From a bacterium (GTDB lineage: Bacteria > Gemmatimonadota > Gemmatimonadetes > Longimicrobiales > RSA9): 64,000 bases of DNA. A program made the position numbers and the translations under genes. Shown here one piece after another: positions 1-8,013 of this stretch (its first letter is position 1; each line of letters opens with the position of its first letter). The notes below the pieces were generated by a model. That model saw only the letters and a list, made by a program, of their open reading frames with translations. It was not told where the DNA came from and did no database searches. The stretch covers positions 62,001 through 126,000 of the forward strand of contig QGVH01000006.1 of assembly GCA_003242735.1 (NCBI GenBank), given 5' to 3'.

Positions 1-2
1 AG

Positions 3-1514
3 CTCCTCGATGAAGTCACCGCCGAGGTCGAGGCGAACCGGAAGCTGACGCAGGTGATGGTGGACAAGATCTTCAGCTTCTCGGAGCTCGGGTTCCAGGA
101 GTACGAGACGTCACGTTACCTGGTGAACCTCCTGCGCGAGAACGGGTTCGAGGTCCAGGAGGGCGTGGCCGGGATCCCCACGGCGTGGTGGGCGACGTGG
201 GGCTCGGGCAAGCCCGTGATCGCGCTGGGCAGCGACATCGACGGCATCCCGAAGGCGAGCCAGAAGCCGGGCGTCGCCTACCACGACCCGCTGGTCGAGG
301 GGGCGCCGGGCCACGGCGAGGGGCACAACGCGGGGCAGGCGGTGAACGTGACCGCCGCGCTCGCGGTGAAGAAGATCATGGAGCGGGAGAAGATCCCCGG
401 CACGCTCGTGCTCTGGCCCGGCGTGGCCGAGGAGCTTGTCGCGGGCAAGGCCTGGTTCGTCCGGGACGGGCTGTTCAAGGACGTGGACGTGGTGATCTTC
501 ACCCACGTCGGGAGCAACCTGGGCGTGAGCTGGGGCGACGCGAGCGGGACCGGTCTCGTCTCGGTCGAGTTCACGTTCACGGGTGAGGCGGCGCACAGCG
601 CGGGTACGCCGTGGCGCGGTCGCAGCGCGCTGGACGCGGTGGAGCTGATGAACGTGGGTTGGAACTACCGGCGCGAGCACCTGCGGCCCGAGCAGCGCTC
701 CCACTACGTCGTGACCGATGGCGGCGACCAGCCGAACGTCGTCCCGTCGCGCGCCTCGGTCTGGTACTACATCCGCGAGATCTCGTACCCGGAGATCCGC
801 CGCAACTTCGACATTGCGATCCGCATCGCCGAGGGCGCGGCACTGATGACGGACACGAAGATGACGTACCGGATCTTGGGCACGGCCTGGCCGCGGCACT
901 TCAACAAGGTGATCGCAGAGACCGTGTACCGGCACATCCAGGCGGTGGGCCTGCCCGAGTGGAGCGAGGCGGACCAGGCGCTGGCGCGTGCGGTGCAGAA
1001 GGAGGTCGGCAGCAGCGACACCTCCGGTCTCGCGACGCGGCTGGACTCGCTCCAGGGGCCGGTCCGCCGGCCCGTCAGCGGCGGCTCGGACGACATCGGC
1101 GACGTCTCCTGGGTCGTCCCCACGGTCACGCTGCGCTTCCCCTCGAACATCCCGGGGCTGCCGGGGCACCACTGGTCGAGCGCCATCGCCATGGCCACGC
1201 CGATCGCGCACAAGGGCGCGACGGCCGGCGCCAAGGTGCTGGCCCGGGCGACGCTCGAGCTGTACATGACACCGAAGCTGATCGAGGAGGCGTGGGCCTA
1301 TTTCCACGAGGTCCAGACGAAGGAGATCAAGTACACGCCGTTCATCACGGCGAACGACCCGCCCGCGATCTGGCTGAACCGGGAGACCATGGAGCGGTAC
1401 CGGCCGGAGCTGCGGAAGTACTACTACGACGAGACGCGCTTCGACACGTACCTCGAGCAGCTCGGCATCACGTATCCGACGCTGAGGCGGACCGAAGCGA
1501 CGGGGAGGCAGTAG
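3..1514 (+). CDS. M20-family amidohydrolase (AbgB-like), 5' end missing
   Basis: The reading frame is open from base 3, so the start lies left of the window. The visible part is about 503 residues. It matches M20D amidohydrolases such as p-aminobenzoyl-glutamate hydrolase: a di-metal site is suggested by GSDIDG, GEGHNAGQ, the acidic pair in GVAEEL, His in FTHVGS, and a late GLPGHHW. A central lid/dimerisation domain with GEAAHSAGTPW separates the halves of the catalytic domain. These enzymes cleave amide bonds of N-acyl amino acids or aminobenzoyl-glutamate; the substrate here cannot be read from sequence. The C-terminal tail after the last metal ligand (about 110 residues) is longer than in typical family members. 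Any N-terminal signal peptide would be off the window. The gene ends facing the next one. Confidence 0.88.
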   Translation, partial: LLDEVTAEVEANRKLTQVMVDKIFSFSELGFQEYETSRYLVNLLRENGFEVQEGVAGIPTAWWATWGSGKPVIALGSDIDGIPKASQKPGVAYHDPLVEGAPGHGEGHNAGQAVNVTAALAVKKIMEREKIPGTLVLWPGVAEELVAGKAWFVRDGLFKDVDVVIFTHVGSNLGVSWGDASGTGLVSVEFTFTGEAAHSAGTPWRGRSALDAVELMNVGWNYRREHLRPEQRSHYVVTDGGDQPNVVPSRASVWYYIREISYPEIRRNFDIAIRIAEGAALMTDTKMTYRILGTAWPRHFNKVIAETVYRHIQAVGLPEWSEADQALARAVQKEVGSSDTSGLATRLDSLQGPVRRPVSGGSDDIGDVSWVVPTVTLRFPSNIPGLPGHHWSSAIAMATPIAHKGATAGAKVLARATLELYMTPKLIEEAWAYFHEVQTKEIKYTPFITANDPPAIWLNRETMERYRPELRKYYYDETRFDTYLEQLGITYPTLRRTEATGRQ

Positions 1515-1553
1515 CGTCTTGCGAGGTAGGTGGGTGAGGGCGGGGGCGCCGTG

Positions 1554-1613
1554 CCGCCCCGGCCGCCCGGGCGCCCGCCTCCCCGCGCGCCGCCACCGGG
1601 GAGGACGGGGCGG
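1554..1613. terminator. Nested GC hairpin between convergent genes
   Basis: An outer 8-bp stem (CCGCCCCG at 1554 with CGGGGCGG at 1606) encloses an inner 7-bp stem (CCTCCCC with GGGGAGG). It lies between two converging stop codons. There is no T-run, so intrinsic termination is only a guess from position and structure. Confidence 0.35.
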
Positions 1614-1636
1614 CTCCGGCTGCAGTCAGCGGTACT

Positions 1637-2599
1637 TCACGCCCAGTACGCCACTCCCGGCGGCTCCGCGATCACCACGCCCTTCAGGAACGCGATCGCC
1701 TTGCGCAGCCCTTCGGCCGGAGACATCAGGCTGTCCTCGTGCTCGATGCTGATGACGTGGTCGTAACCCACCATGCGGAGCGCGCTGACGATGTCCTTCC
1801 ACACCAGGGCGTCGTTGCCGTAGCCGATGGTGCGGAAGATCCAGGAGCGCTCGGCCTCGCGGGTGTACTTCTTGGCGTCCAGCACGCCGTTCACCGCGAT
1901 GTTGTGCCGGTGCAGGCGGCAGTCCTTGGCGTGGACGTGGAAGATCGCTTCGCCCAGCGCATGGATCACCGCCACCGGGTCGGCGCCCTGCCAGAAGAGG
2001 TGGCTGGGGTCGAAGTTGCACCCGATCACGTCCGGCGCGATCGCGCGCAGCCGGAGCATCGTCTCCGCGTTGTAGACCACGAAGTTCGGGTGCATCTCGA
2101 TGGCCACCTTCACACCCGCCCGCCGGGCCGCCCGCGCCGCCTCCGTCCAGTAGGGCACCACCCGCTCGCGCCACTGCCACTCCAGCATCTCGGCGAACTC
2201 GGGCGGCCAGGGCGAGACGATCCAGTTCGGCTGCGTCGCGTCCGGCCCCCCGCCCGGGCAGCCGCTGAACGTGATGACCCGGTCCACGCCGAGCCGGGCC
2301 GCGAGCTCGAGCGTCCTGTCGAACACCGCTCGGTGCGCAGCGGCGATCCGCTCGTCCGGGTGCAGCGGGTTGCCGTGGCAGGACAGCGCGCTCAGCACCA
2401 GGCCGCGCCGCTCGATCGCCCTGCGGAACGCGTCCAGCTTCGCCGCGTCGGAGAGCAGCGCGTCCGGGTCGCAGTGCGCGTTGCCGGGGTACGCGCCGGT
2501 GCCGATCTCGACGGCCTCGACGCCTGCGTCCACCAGGTAGTCCAGCGTCTCCTCGAGCGGCCGGTCGCCGAACAGGACCGTGAACACGCCGATCTTCAT
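1637..2599 (-). CDS. Sugar phosphate isomerase/epimerase (xylose-isomerase-like TIM barrel)
   Basis: A 320-residue protein of the AP-endonuclease-2/xylose-isomerase-like barrel family, the usual length for the family. Likely metal ligands follow the expected order: Glu in VAIEMHPN, Asp/His in CNFDPSHLFWQ, His in FHVHAKD, and Glu in ISIEHED. Relatives isomerise or epimerise keto-sugars, inositol derivatives or hydroxypyruvate, and some act in 3-keto-glycoside pathways. There is no signal peptide, so it is cytoplasmic. It is the last gene of a leftward set that begins with the GMC oxidoreductase at 7022, and it follows the Gfo/Idh oxidoreductase by 152 bp. This context suggests it handles the oxidised sugar made upstream. 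The exact substrate is unknown. Confidence 0.85.
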   Translation of the reverse strand: MKIGVFTVLFGDRPLEETLDYLVDAGVEAVEIGTGAYPGNAHCDPDALLSDAAKLDAFRRAIERRGLVLSALSCHGNPLHPDERIAAAHRAVFDRTLELAARLGVDRVITFSGCPGGGPDATQPNWIVSPWPPEFAEMLEWQWRERVVPYWTEAARAARRAGVKVAIEMHPNFVVYNAETMLRLRAIAPDVIGCNFDPSHLFWQGADPVAVIHALGEAIFHVHAKDCRLHRHNIAVNGVLDAKKYTREAERSWIFRTIGYGNDALVWKDIVSALRMVGYDHVISIEHEDSLMSPAEGLRKAIAFLKGVVIAEPPGVAYWA

Positions 2600-2751
2600 G
2601 GCCGAGCCCTCGTCGTTTCGCGTACGGTGGAGGAGAAGGGGTGATCACCCGCGCGTGGGCAGGGGGCCCGCCTCGCCGACCTGAGCCCGGCCCGCGCGGC
2701 CGCGGCATCCGGTGATGCAGACCGACGCGCCCCGTGCCCCGCCGCGCGCAC

Positions 2752-3873
2752 TCAGACCCGTTCCCAGGCGCCGCTGGCCGTGGAGCGCTCGATGGCCGCG
2801 AGGACCCGCTGCGTGCGTACGCCGTCCTCGAAGCTGGGCTCCGGGACCCGGCCGTCGGCCAGCGCCTCGAGCAGGTCGTAGATCGTGTGCGTGAACGTGT
2901 GCTCGTAGCCGATGATGTGGCCCGGCGGCCACCACGCGTCCACGTACGGGTGCGTCGGGTCCGTGGCGAGGATCGTCCGGAAACCCTGGACCTCGGGTGG
3001 ATCGCCGCGCAGGAAGAGCTCGAGCTCGTTCATGCGCTCGAGGTCGAAGGCGAGACTGCCCTCGCTGCCGTTGATCTCGAACCGGTTGTGGTTCTTGCGG
3101 CCGGGCGCCATGCGCGTCGCCTCGACGGAGCCGACGGCGCCGTTCTCGAACCGCACGAGGGCGAGCGCGGCGTCGTCGACCGTGACCTCCCCTCTCTGGT
3201 TCGGCTCGTCCGGCAGCGGGCGCTCGTGTATGAACGTCTGCAGCAGCCCGCTGACCTCCCGGATCTCGCCGACCAGGAACCGGGCGAGGTCGATGGTGTG
3301 GGAGGCGAGGTCGCCGAGCGCGCCGGAGCCGGCGATCTCGCGGCGCAGCCGCCAGACGAGCGGGAACTCCGGGTCCACGATCCAGTCCTGGAGGTAGGTG
3401 CCGCGGAAGTGGCGGATCTCGCCGAGCCGGCCCTCCTGGATCAACCGCTTGGCGAGCATCACGGCGGGCGCGCGCCGGTAGTTGTGGCAGACCATGTGGA
3501 TCACGCCCGCCTCCTGGGCGGCGGCGAGCATCCGCTCCGCGCTCGGGACGTCGTTGGCGAGCGGCTTCTCGCACAGCACGGTCTTGCCGGCGCGCGCCGC
3601 GGCGATGGCGATCTCGGCGTGAGAGTCGCCCGGCGTGCAGATGTCGACGATGTCGATGTCCGGCCGCTCGACGACCTCGCGCCAGTCGGTCGCCGCCTCC
3701 TCCCAGCCGTACGCCCGAGCGGCGGCTTCGACCTTCTCGCGCGTGCGGCCCACGATCACCTTGAGCCGCGGCGTGAGCCGCGGGGCGAAGAACGGGGTGA
3801 CCTGACGCCACGCGTTGCTGTGGGCCTTGCCCATGAACGCGTAGCCGATCAGTGCGACGTTGACGGTGGACAT
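2752..3873 (-). CDS. Gfo/Idh/MocA-family oxidoreductase
   Basis: A 373-residue NAD(P)-dependent sugar oxidoreductase. The N-terminal Rossmann fold carries a GYAFMG nucleotide-binding turn near residue 10, and EKPLAND near residue 100 is the classic EKP motif of the family. The C-terminal half is the Gfo/Idh substrate domain, with [13 protein letters not shown] holding the usual Asp-x3-His pair. There is no export signal. The family oxidises or reduces hydroxyls on sugars, inositols and glycosides. Between a flavin reductase and a TIM-barrel isomerase, downstream of a GMC dehydrogenase, it probably reduces or rearranges a keto-sugar intermediate. The upstream gene ends 103 bp before it, so it could share a transcript or have its own promoter. 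Confidence 0.9.
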   Translation of the reverse strand: MSTVNVALIGYAFMGKAHSNAWRQVTPFFAPRLTPRLKVIVGRTREKVEAAARAYGWEEAATDWREVVERPDIDIVDICTPGDSHAEIAIAAARAGKTVLCEKPLANDVPSAERMLAAAQEAGVIHMVCHNYRRAPAVMLAKRLIQEGRLGEIRHFRGTYLQDWIVDPEFPLVWRLRREIAGSGALGDLASHTIDLARFLVGEIREVSGLLQTFIHERPLPDEPNQRGEVTVDDAALALVRFENGAVGSVEATRMAPGRKNHNRFEINGSEGSLAFDLERMNELELFLRGDPPEVQGFRTILATDPTHPYVDAWWPPGHIIGYEHTFTHTIYDLLEALADGRVPEPSFEDGVRTQRVLAAIERSTASGAWERV

Positions 3874-3976
3874 GGTCCCGGGCTCGGATCGGGGAACGGA
3901 AAGCGCGTGTACGGTTCGGTCGGGGCTACAGCGTTGTCAAGGGAATGCTGCCGACGGCCATCGAGCGGCGGCTGCA

Positions 3977-4537
3977 TCAGAGCATCTCCGGTCGGAACTT
4001 GGATCGCCGGCTGATGATCTTGCCGGAGACCATGAACACGCCGTCGCCCGTGTAGTGGAGCGTCTCGGGATACTTCGGCGATGGGGCGACGTGCGCCTTC
4101 ACCACCTCGAAGATGAAGAAGTTGTAGCGGTCGACGAGCGCGTCGTCGTAGAGCCGGCACTCGAAGTTCGCGTGGCACTCGCGGATCAGCGGCGCGCCGA
4201 CCTCCTCCGCCTCGTCGGGCGTGAGCCCGAAATGCGCGAACTTGTCGATCTCGGCGCCCGTCGTGTTTCCGATTCCGACGACCACGTCCGTCAGGGCCGT
4301 GGTCGGCAGGTTGATGACGCACTCGCCGCTCTCGCGGATCATGCGGAAGCTGTGGTTGGCCTCGGAGATGACGCAGCCCACCAGCGATGGCGTGAACTCC
4401 ATCACGGTGTGCCAGCCGAGCGTCATGATGTTGGTCCGCCCTTTCCACTTCGATGAGACGAGGACGATCGGGCCCGGCTCCAGGTAGCGGCGGACCTGAC
4501 TGACCGGGAAGTCGCGCTTCTTCGGGTACCTCGGCAT
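3977..4537 (-). CDS. Flavin reductase-like FMN-binding protein
   Basis: A 186-residue protein with the split-barrel flavin-reductase fold of the flavoredoxin/HpaC group. Typical parts are PGPIVLVSSKWKGRTNIMT, with Ser/Thr residues for FMN phosphate contact, then LVGCVIS, and GECVINLP in the middle. It probably binds FMN and passes electrons from NAD(P)H or a partner protein. There is no signal peptide. It starts 6 bp after the gluconate-dehydrogenase-subunit-3-like gene, so the two are almost certainly co-transcribed. That context suggests a redox role in the same oxidation pathway, but no partner is proven. Confidence 0.87.
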   Translation of the reverse strand: MPRYPKKRDFPVSQVRRYLEPGPIVLVSSKWKGRTNIMTLGWHTVMEFTPSLVGCVISEANHSFRMIRESGECVINLPTTALTDVVVGIGNTTGAEIDKFAHFGLTPDEAEEVGAPLIRECHANFECRLYDDALVDRYNFFIFEVVKAHVAPSPKYPETLHYTGDGVFMVSGKIISRRSKFRPEML

Positions 4538-4543
4538 GGGCGC

Positions 4544-5149
4544 TCAGGTCTCGCTGAGACCCAGCTTGGCCAGCGCCTCGGGCGGGCAGCCGGTCCACTC
4601 CGCCACGTAGGTGTTGCCCATGTACTGGAGGTCCTCCATCCCCATCTTGCTGGTGAAGAAGCCGGTCGCGGTGAGGTCGCGGAAGCTGTTGAAGAAAGCG
4701 ACGCCCTCGGCCACCTCGGGCCGGGCGCGGGCCGGCCAGGCGATCTCGTCCAGCACCGCGCGTCGCTCCGCGTCGGACGCGGAGAGGAAGTCCTTGCCGT
4801 GGCGCAGCCGGCAGCGCGCGTCGAGCCAGGCGAGCCCCCTGCGCATCGCCTCCTGCCGCTCCGGCATGTCGACCATGATGAAGTCCATGAACTCCGGCAC
4901 GCCGGCGTCCGTCGCGCTGCCGGAGCGCTCGTCCGCTGGTATGATCATGTCAACCAGCACGCGCACGGTCTCCCACTCGTGCGGGGTGAAGAACTGCGGC
5001 TGGTACGCTTCGCCCGTGGCCGCGGCCGCCTTCCTCGCCGCGGTCGCACGCAACGACGCCTGCTCTGCCTCCACCGTCGTCCACGTGAACGCCGCGAGCG
5101 GCACGGCCGCCATCGCGGCGAGCGCTTCGCGCCGGGTCATGTCTGCCAT
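4544..5149 (-). CDS. Gluconate 2-dehydrogenase subunit 3 family protein, Tat-exported
   Basis: A 201-residue small subunit of a membrane-linked sugar dehydrogenase. The N-terminus has a twin-arginine signal (TRREALAAMAAVPLAAF) ending before residue 30. The body has family features such as FFTPHEWETVRVLVDMIIPADE and a conserved FF.S.D..MEDLQYMGN tail. The family forms a complex with a GMC flavoprotein, and the flavoprotein usually leaves the cell on the Tat signal of this subunit. The matching GMC gene lies 178 bp upstream on the same strand and has no signal of its own, which fits that model. No cytochrome c subunit gene is present nearby. Confidence 0.9.
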   Translation of the reverse strand: MADMTRREALAAMAAVPLAAFTWTTVEAEQASLRATAARKAAAATGEAYQPQFFTPHEWETVRVLVDMIIPADERSGSATDAGVPEFMDFIMVDMPERQEAMRRGLAWLDARCRLRHGKDFLSASDAERRAVLDEIAWPARARPEVAEGVAFFNSFRDLTATGFFTSKMGMEDLQYMGNTYVAEWTGCPPEALAKLGLSET

Positions 5150-5327
5150 AGGGGGCTCCTTCCGGTTGCCTCGGGCCGGGGCAAGGACGGGGGCGTGGGC
5201 AGGGTAGTCGCCCGTCCGGTCCCTCGCATGATTGTCTCTCCAGCCCCGGCCAGTCCCTCAGCGAGGCGCCGGATCCGGATCCGAGAACCGAGCTCGTCCC
5301 CCTTACCCTCGCCCTCGCCCTCTGCTC

Positions 5328-7022
5328 TCAGATCTCACCGGCGTTCCTCAGCTCCACGATGTGGTCCGCCGTGCGCCACGCCAGCGCCAGGATCGTCCAC
5401 GTGGGGTTCTTGTCCGGCTGCGAGACGAACGGCCCGCCGTCGGCGATGAACAGGTTCTTCACGTCATGGGCCTGGCACCAGCGGTTCACCACGCTGGTGT
5501 TCGGGTCATCGCCCATCCGCGTGACGCCCAGCTCGTGGATGATCCGGCCGCCGTTCGCGATGCCGTAGCCGCGGTCCCGGCCGGGCATCGGGGTGAGGAC
5601 CTTGCCGCCCATGTCCTCGATGAGCGCGCGGAACGTCTCCTGCATGTGGCGCACCTGGTTGATCTCGTAGTCGCTCCACTTCCAGTGGAAGCGCAGCACC
5701 GGGATGCCCCACTGGTCCTTCACCTCGGGGTCGAGTTCGCAGTAGCAGTTCTCGTTGGGGATCATCTCCCCACGGCCGGAGAAGCCCACGGTCGCGCCGT
5801 AGTAGCGCCGGTACTGGTCCTTGAGCGCCTTGCCGTAGCCGCCGCCCTCCGGGTAGTTGTGGATCCCGCTCATGAAGCCGAAGCTCGGCATGCGCCGCCC
5901 GCCCCACACCTCGATGTGGTAGCCGCGCGGAAAATCCAGCTTCGAGTTGTCCAGCCACCACGGCATGTAGATGTGCATGCCCGCGCCGTCCTCGTTGTGA
6001 GGCGGCATGTTCTCCAGAGCGGGGATGTAGCCGGCCACATCCGTGCCCACGGTGTCCGTGAGGTACTTGCCCACGACGCCGCTCGAGTTGGCGAGCCCGT
6101 GGGGGAACAGCGACGACTTCGAGTTGAGCAGGATGCGCGCGGACTCGCACGCGCTCGCCGCGAGCACGACGATGCGCGCGCGCACGTGCTTCTCTTGACC
6201 CGTCCGCTTGTCGATGTAGATCACGCCGGTGGCCAGGCCGCGGTCGTCGACCGTGACCTCGCGGGCCATCGCCTCGGTGATCAGCGTGAGCCGGCCGGTC
6301 GCGAACGCCGGCGGCAGCAGCACGTTGGTCGAGGAGAAGTTCGCGTTCACCGCGCACCCGCGGCCGCACTGCCCGCAGTAGTGACAGGCGGGCCGGCCGT
6401 TGTGCGGGCGCGTCAGGATCGACATCCGCGAGGGGATGCACGTGATCCCCAGCCGCTCCGCGGAGCGCTTGACGAGGAGCTCGTAGCAGCGCGGCTTGGG
6501 TGGGGGGAGGAAGATGCCGTCCGGCTCGTTGGGCAGGTTCTCGACGGTGCCGTAGATGCCGATGAGCCGGTCGACGCGGTCGTAGTACGGCTTCAGGTCC
6601 TCGTAGGAGATGGGCCAATCGTCGCCGAGGCCGTCGATGCTCTTCCGCTTGAAGTCGTACGGGCCGAAGCGGAGCGAGATGCGGCCCCAGTGGTTGGTCC
6701 GGCCGCCGACCATGCGCGTGCGGTACCAGTCGAACTGCTCGCCCGGTGCGACGGTGTACGGCTCGCCCTCGATCCACCAGCCGCCGAGCCCGGCATCGAA
6801 CTCGCCGAAGTGACGCTCGGGCGTGGGGGCTCCGCGCCGCGGCGACTCGTACGACCACTTGAACATCGCCGAGTCCCTGGTGTTGTCCCACGGCACGCCG
6901 GCCTCGAGCATGACCACGCGTGCGCCGGCCTCGGTGAGGACCTTGGCGGCCATGCCCCCGCCTGCGCCGGAGCCGACGATGCAGACGTCGTATTCCTGTC
7001 GTGGCGTCAGGAGGTACGGCAT
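5328..7022 (-). CDS. GMC-family FAD-dependent sugar dehydrogenase (large subunit)
   Basis: A 564-residue flavoprotein. The start at 7022 puts the FAD motif (DVCIVGSGAGGG) at residue 11; an upstream in-frame start would add 21 proline-rich residues. The C-terminal GMC signature HELGVTRMGDDP and the late Asn/His catalytic region are present. A compact four-Cys patch (CHYCGQCGRGC) near residue 205 matches the glucoside 3-dehydrogenase branch, some members of which carry an Fe-S cluster; the cluster is an inference here. It has no signal peptide and probably travels with the Tat-bearing small subunit downstream. The expected reaction is oxidation of a sugar or glycoside ring hydroxyl to a ketone in the periplasm. 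Confidence 0.92.
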   Translation of the reverse strand: MPYLLTPRQEYDVCIVGSGAGGGMAAKVLTEAGARVVMLEAGVPWDNTRDSAMFKWSYESPRRGAPTPERHFGEFDAGLGGWWIEGEPYTVAPGEQFDWYRTRMVGGRTNHWGRISLRFGPYDFKRKSIDGLGDDWPISYEDLKPYYDRVDRLIGIYGTVENLPNEPDGIFLPPPKPRCYELLVKRSAERLGITCIPSRMSILTRPHNGRPACHYCGQCGRGCAVNANFSSTNVLLPPAFATGRLTLITEAMAREVTVDDRGLATGVIYIDKRTGQEKHVRARIVVLAASACESARILLNSKSSLFPHGLANSSGVVGKYLTDTVGTDVAGYIPALENMPPHNEDGAGMHIYMPWWLDNSKLDFPRGYHIEVWGGRRMPSFGFMSGIHNYPEGGGYGKALKDQYRRYYGATVGFSGRGEMIPNENCYCELDPEVKDQWGIPVLRFHWKWSDYEINQVRHMQETFRALIEDMGGKVLTPMPGRDRGYGIANGGRIIHELGVTRMGDDPNTSVVNRWCQAHDVKNLFIADGGPFVSQPDKNPTWTILALAWRTADHIVELRNAGEI

Positions 7023-7215
7023 CGGGGTTCCTCGGGGTCGAGGGGGGACGGGCGCAAGGTAGGGGGGACGGGGCCGGAGGGTCAAGCTGCGAAGGTGGGC
7101 GGGCCGCGGACAGCCCTCTGGACACGCCGCGAGGATCGCTCACATACTGCGTGTTAGCGCAGCCGACGCAGCCTGCCCCCACCACATCCCCCGACTCGCG
7201 GGGAGGAGCTCCACC

Positions 7216-7848
7216 ATGCGCAGAGTGTACCGCCGAGCCGCCGCTGCGCTTTGTCTCGCGCCGTTCCTCACCGTGTGCGCCAGCGACCGACCCGCAGCGG
7301 ACCGCGATGCCGCGGCCGGGGCCCGATCTGCCGGCGCGCCGCACGCCGAAGCGCCGACCCAACCCGGCGGGTCACACGCCGATGAGCGTGCCCGAGCCGG
7401 AGAGTCACCCGGCGCGCCACTGGAAACCCCGGAACCGCGAATGCTCCGGCTGCTGGGGCCGCTCGTCGTCCCCGACACGACGGGCGCGGAGCGCGCGCTG
7501 CTGGACTTCGAGCGGGACAGCGAGCTGGTGCGCGGCTGGCGTGAGCAGGACGGGGCGAACATGGCCCGGCCGGAGCAGCAGGGCGATTACCTCGTGACTG
7601 AAACGAAGCACTACTTCATCGCGCTCTCCCCGCTGCCGGATGGCTGGCTGGGCATCGCGGTGACCCCGTCGCACCCCGAGTGGCGTCGGGTCGGCCACGA
7701 GTACTGGCGGGTGCACCCCCTCGACCGCCGGATCGAGCGGTTCCGCTATCCCAGCCGCACGGCCGGCTTCGTGGCGGCGTCGGGCCCGGTCGTCTTCGCG
7801 CTGGACACGAGCGACGACGGAGTCTACCGGTACGCGTTCCCGGACTGA
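7216..7848 (+). CDS. Putative lipoprotein of unknown function
   Basis: A 210-residue protein that I do not recognise. The N-terminus (MRRVYRRAAAALCLAPFLTVCAS) looks like a signal peptide with a weak lipobox ending at Cys21. A low-complexity Ala/Pro/Glu linker follows to about residue 70. The folded part from about residue 75 includes a Trp/His-rich stretch (GHEYWRVHPLDRRIERF) and ends VFALDTSDDGVYRYAF. A good ribosome site (GGGGAGGAG) precedes the ATG. It is probably a periplasmic or outer-membrane-anchored protein. It is divergent from the GMC gene, with about 190 bp between them. Confidence 0.75.
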   Translation: MRRVYRRAAAALCLAPFLTVCASDRPAADRDAAAGARSAGAPHAEAPTQPGGSHADERARAGESPGAPLETPEPRMLRLLGPLVVPDTTGAERALLDFERDSELVRGWREQDGANMARPEQQGDYLVTETKHYFIALSPLPDGWLGIAVTPSHPEWRRVGHEYWRVHPLDRRIERFRYPSRTAGFVAASGPVVFALDTSDDGVYRYAFPD

Positions 7849-8013
7849 CGGGTCGAGGGCTCGGCCGGCCCGGGAACGGCGATCCGCGGCGAGGGCGACG
7901 TGCCCCGGTCGCGACCGGCCCCCGGCGAACGTCGTGCATGCCGCGCGCTTGCACGGCGGCCGGACCGGTGGCTATCCTGGGCGTGCTTCCCGAAAGACCC
8001 TCGGAGGAGTATC

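Noticed and set aside
2645..3811. Large opposite-frame reading frames over the Gfo/Idh gene and similar ones over most genes
   Set aside because: They are shadows caused by high GC at third codon positions. They lack domains and have skewed Arg/Ala/Pro/Gly content.
5300..5327. Tandem CCCTCG-type repeat before the GMC gene end
   Set aside because: Only about three short units; too few to be a meaningful repeat array.
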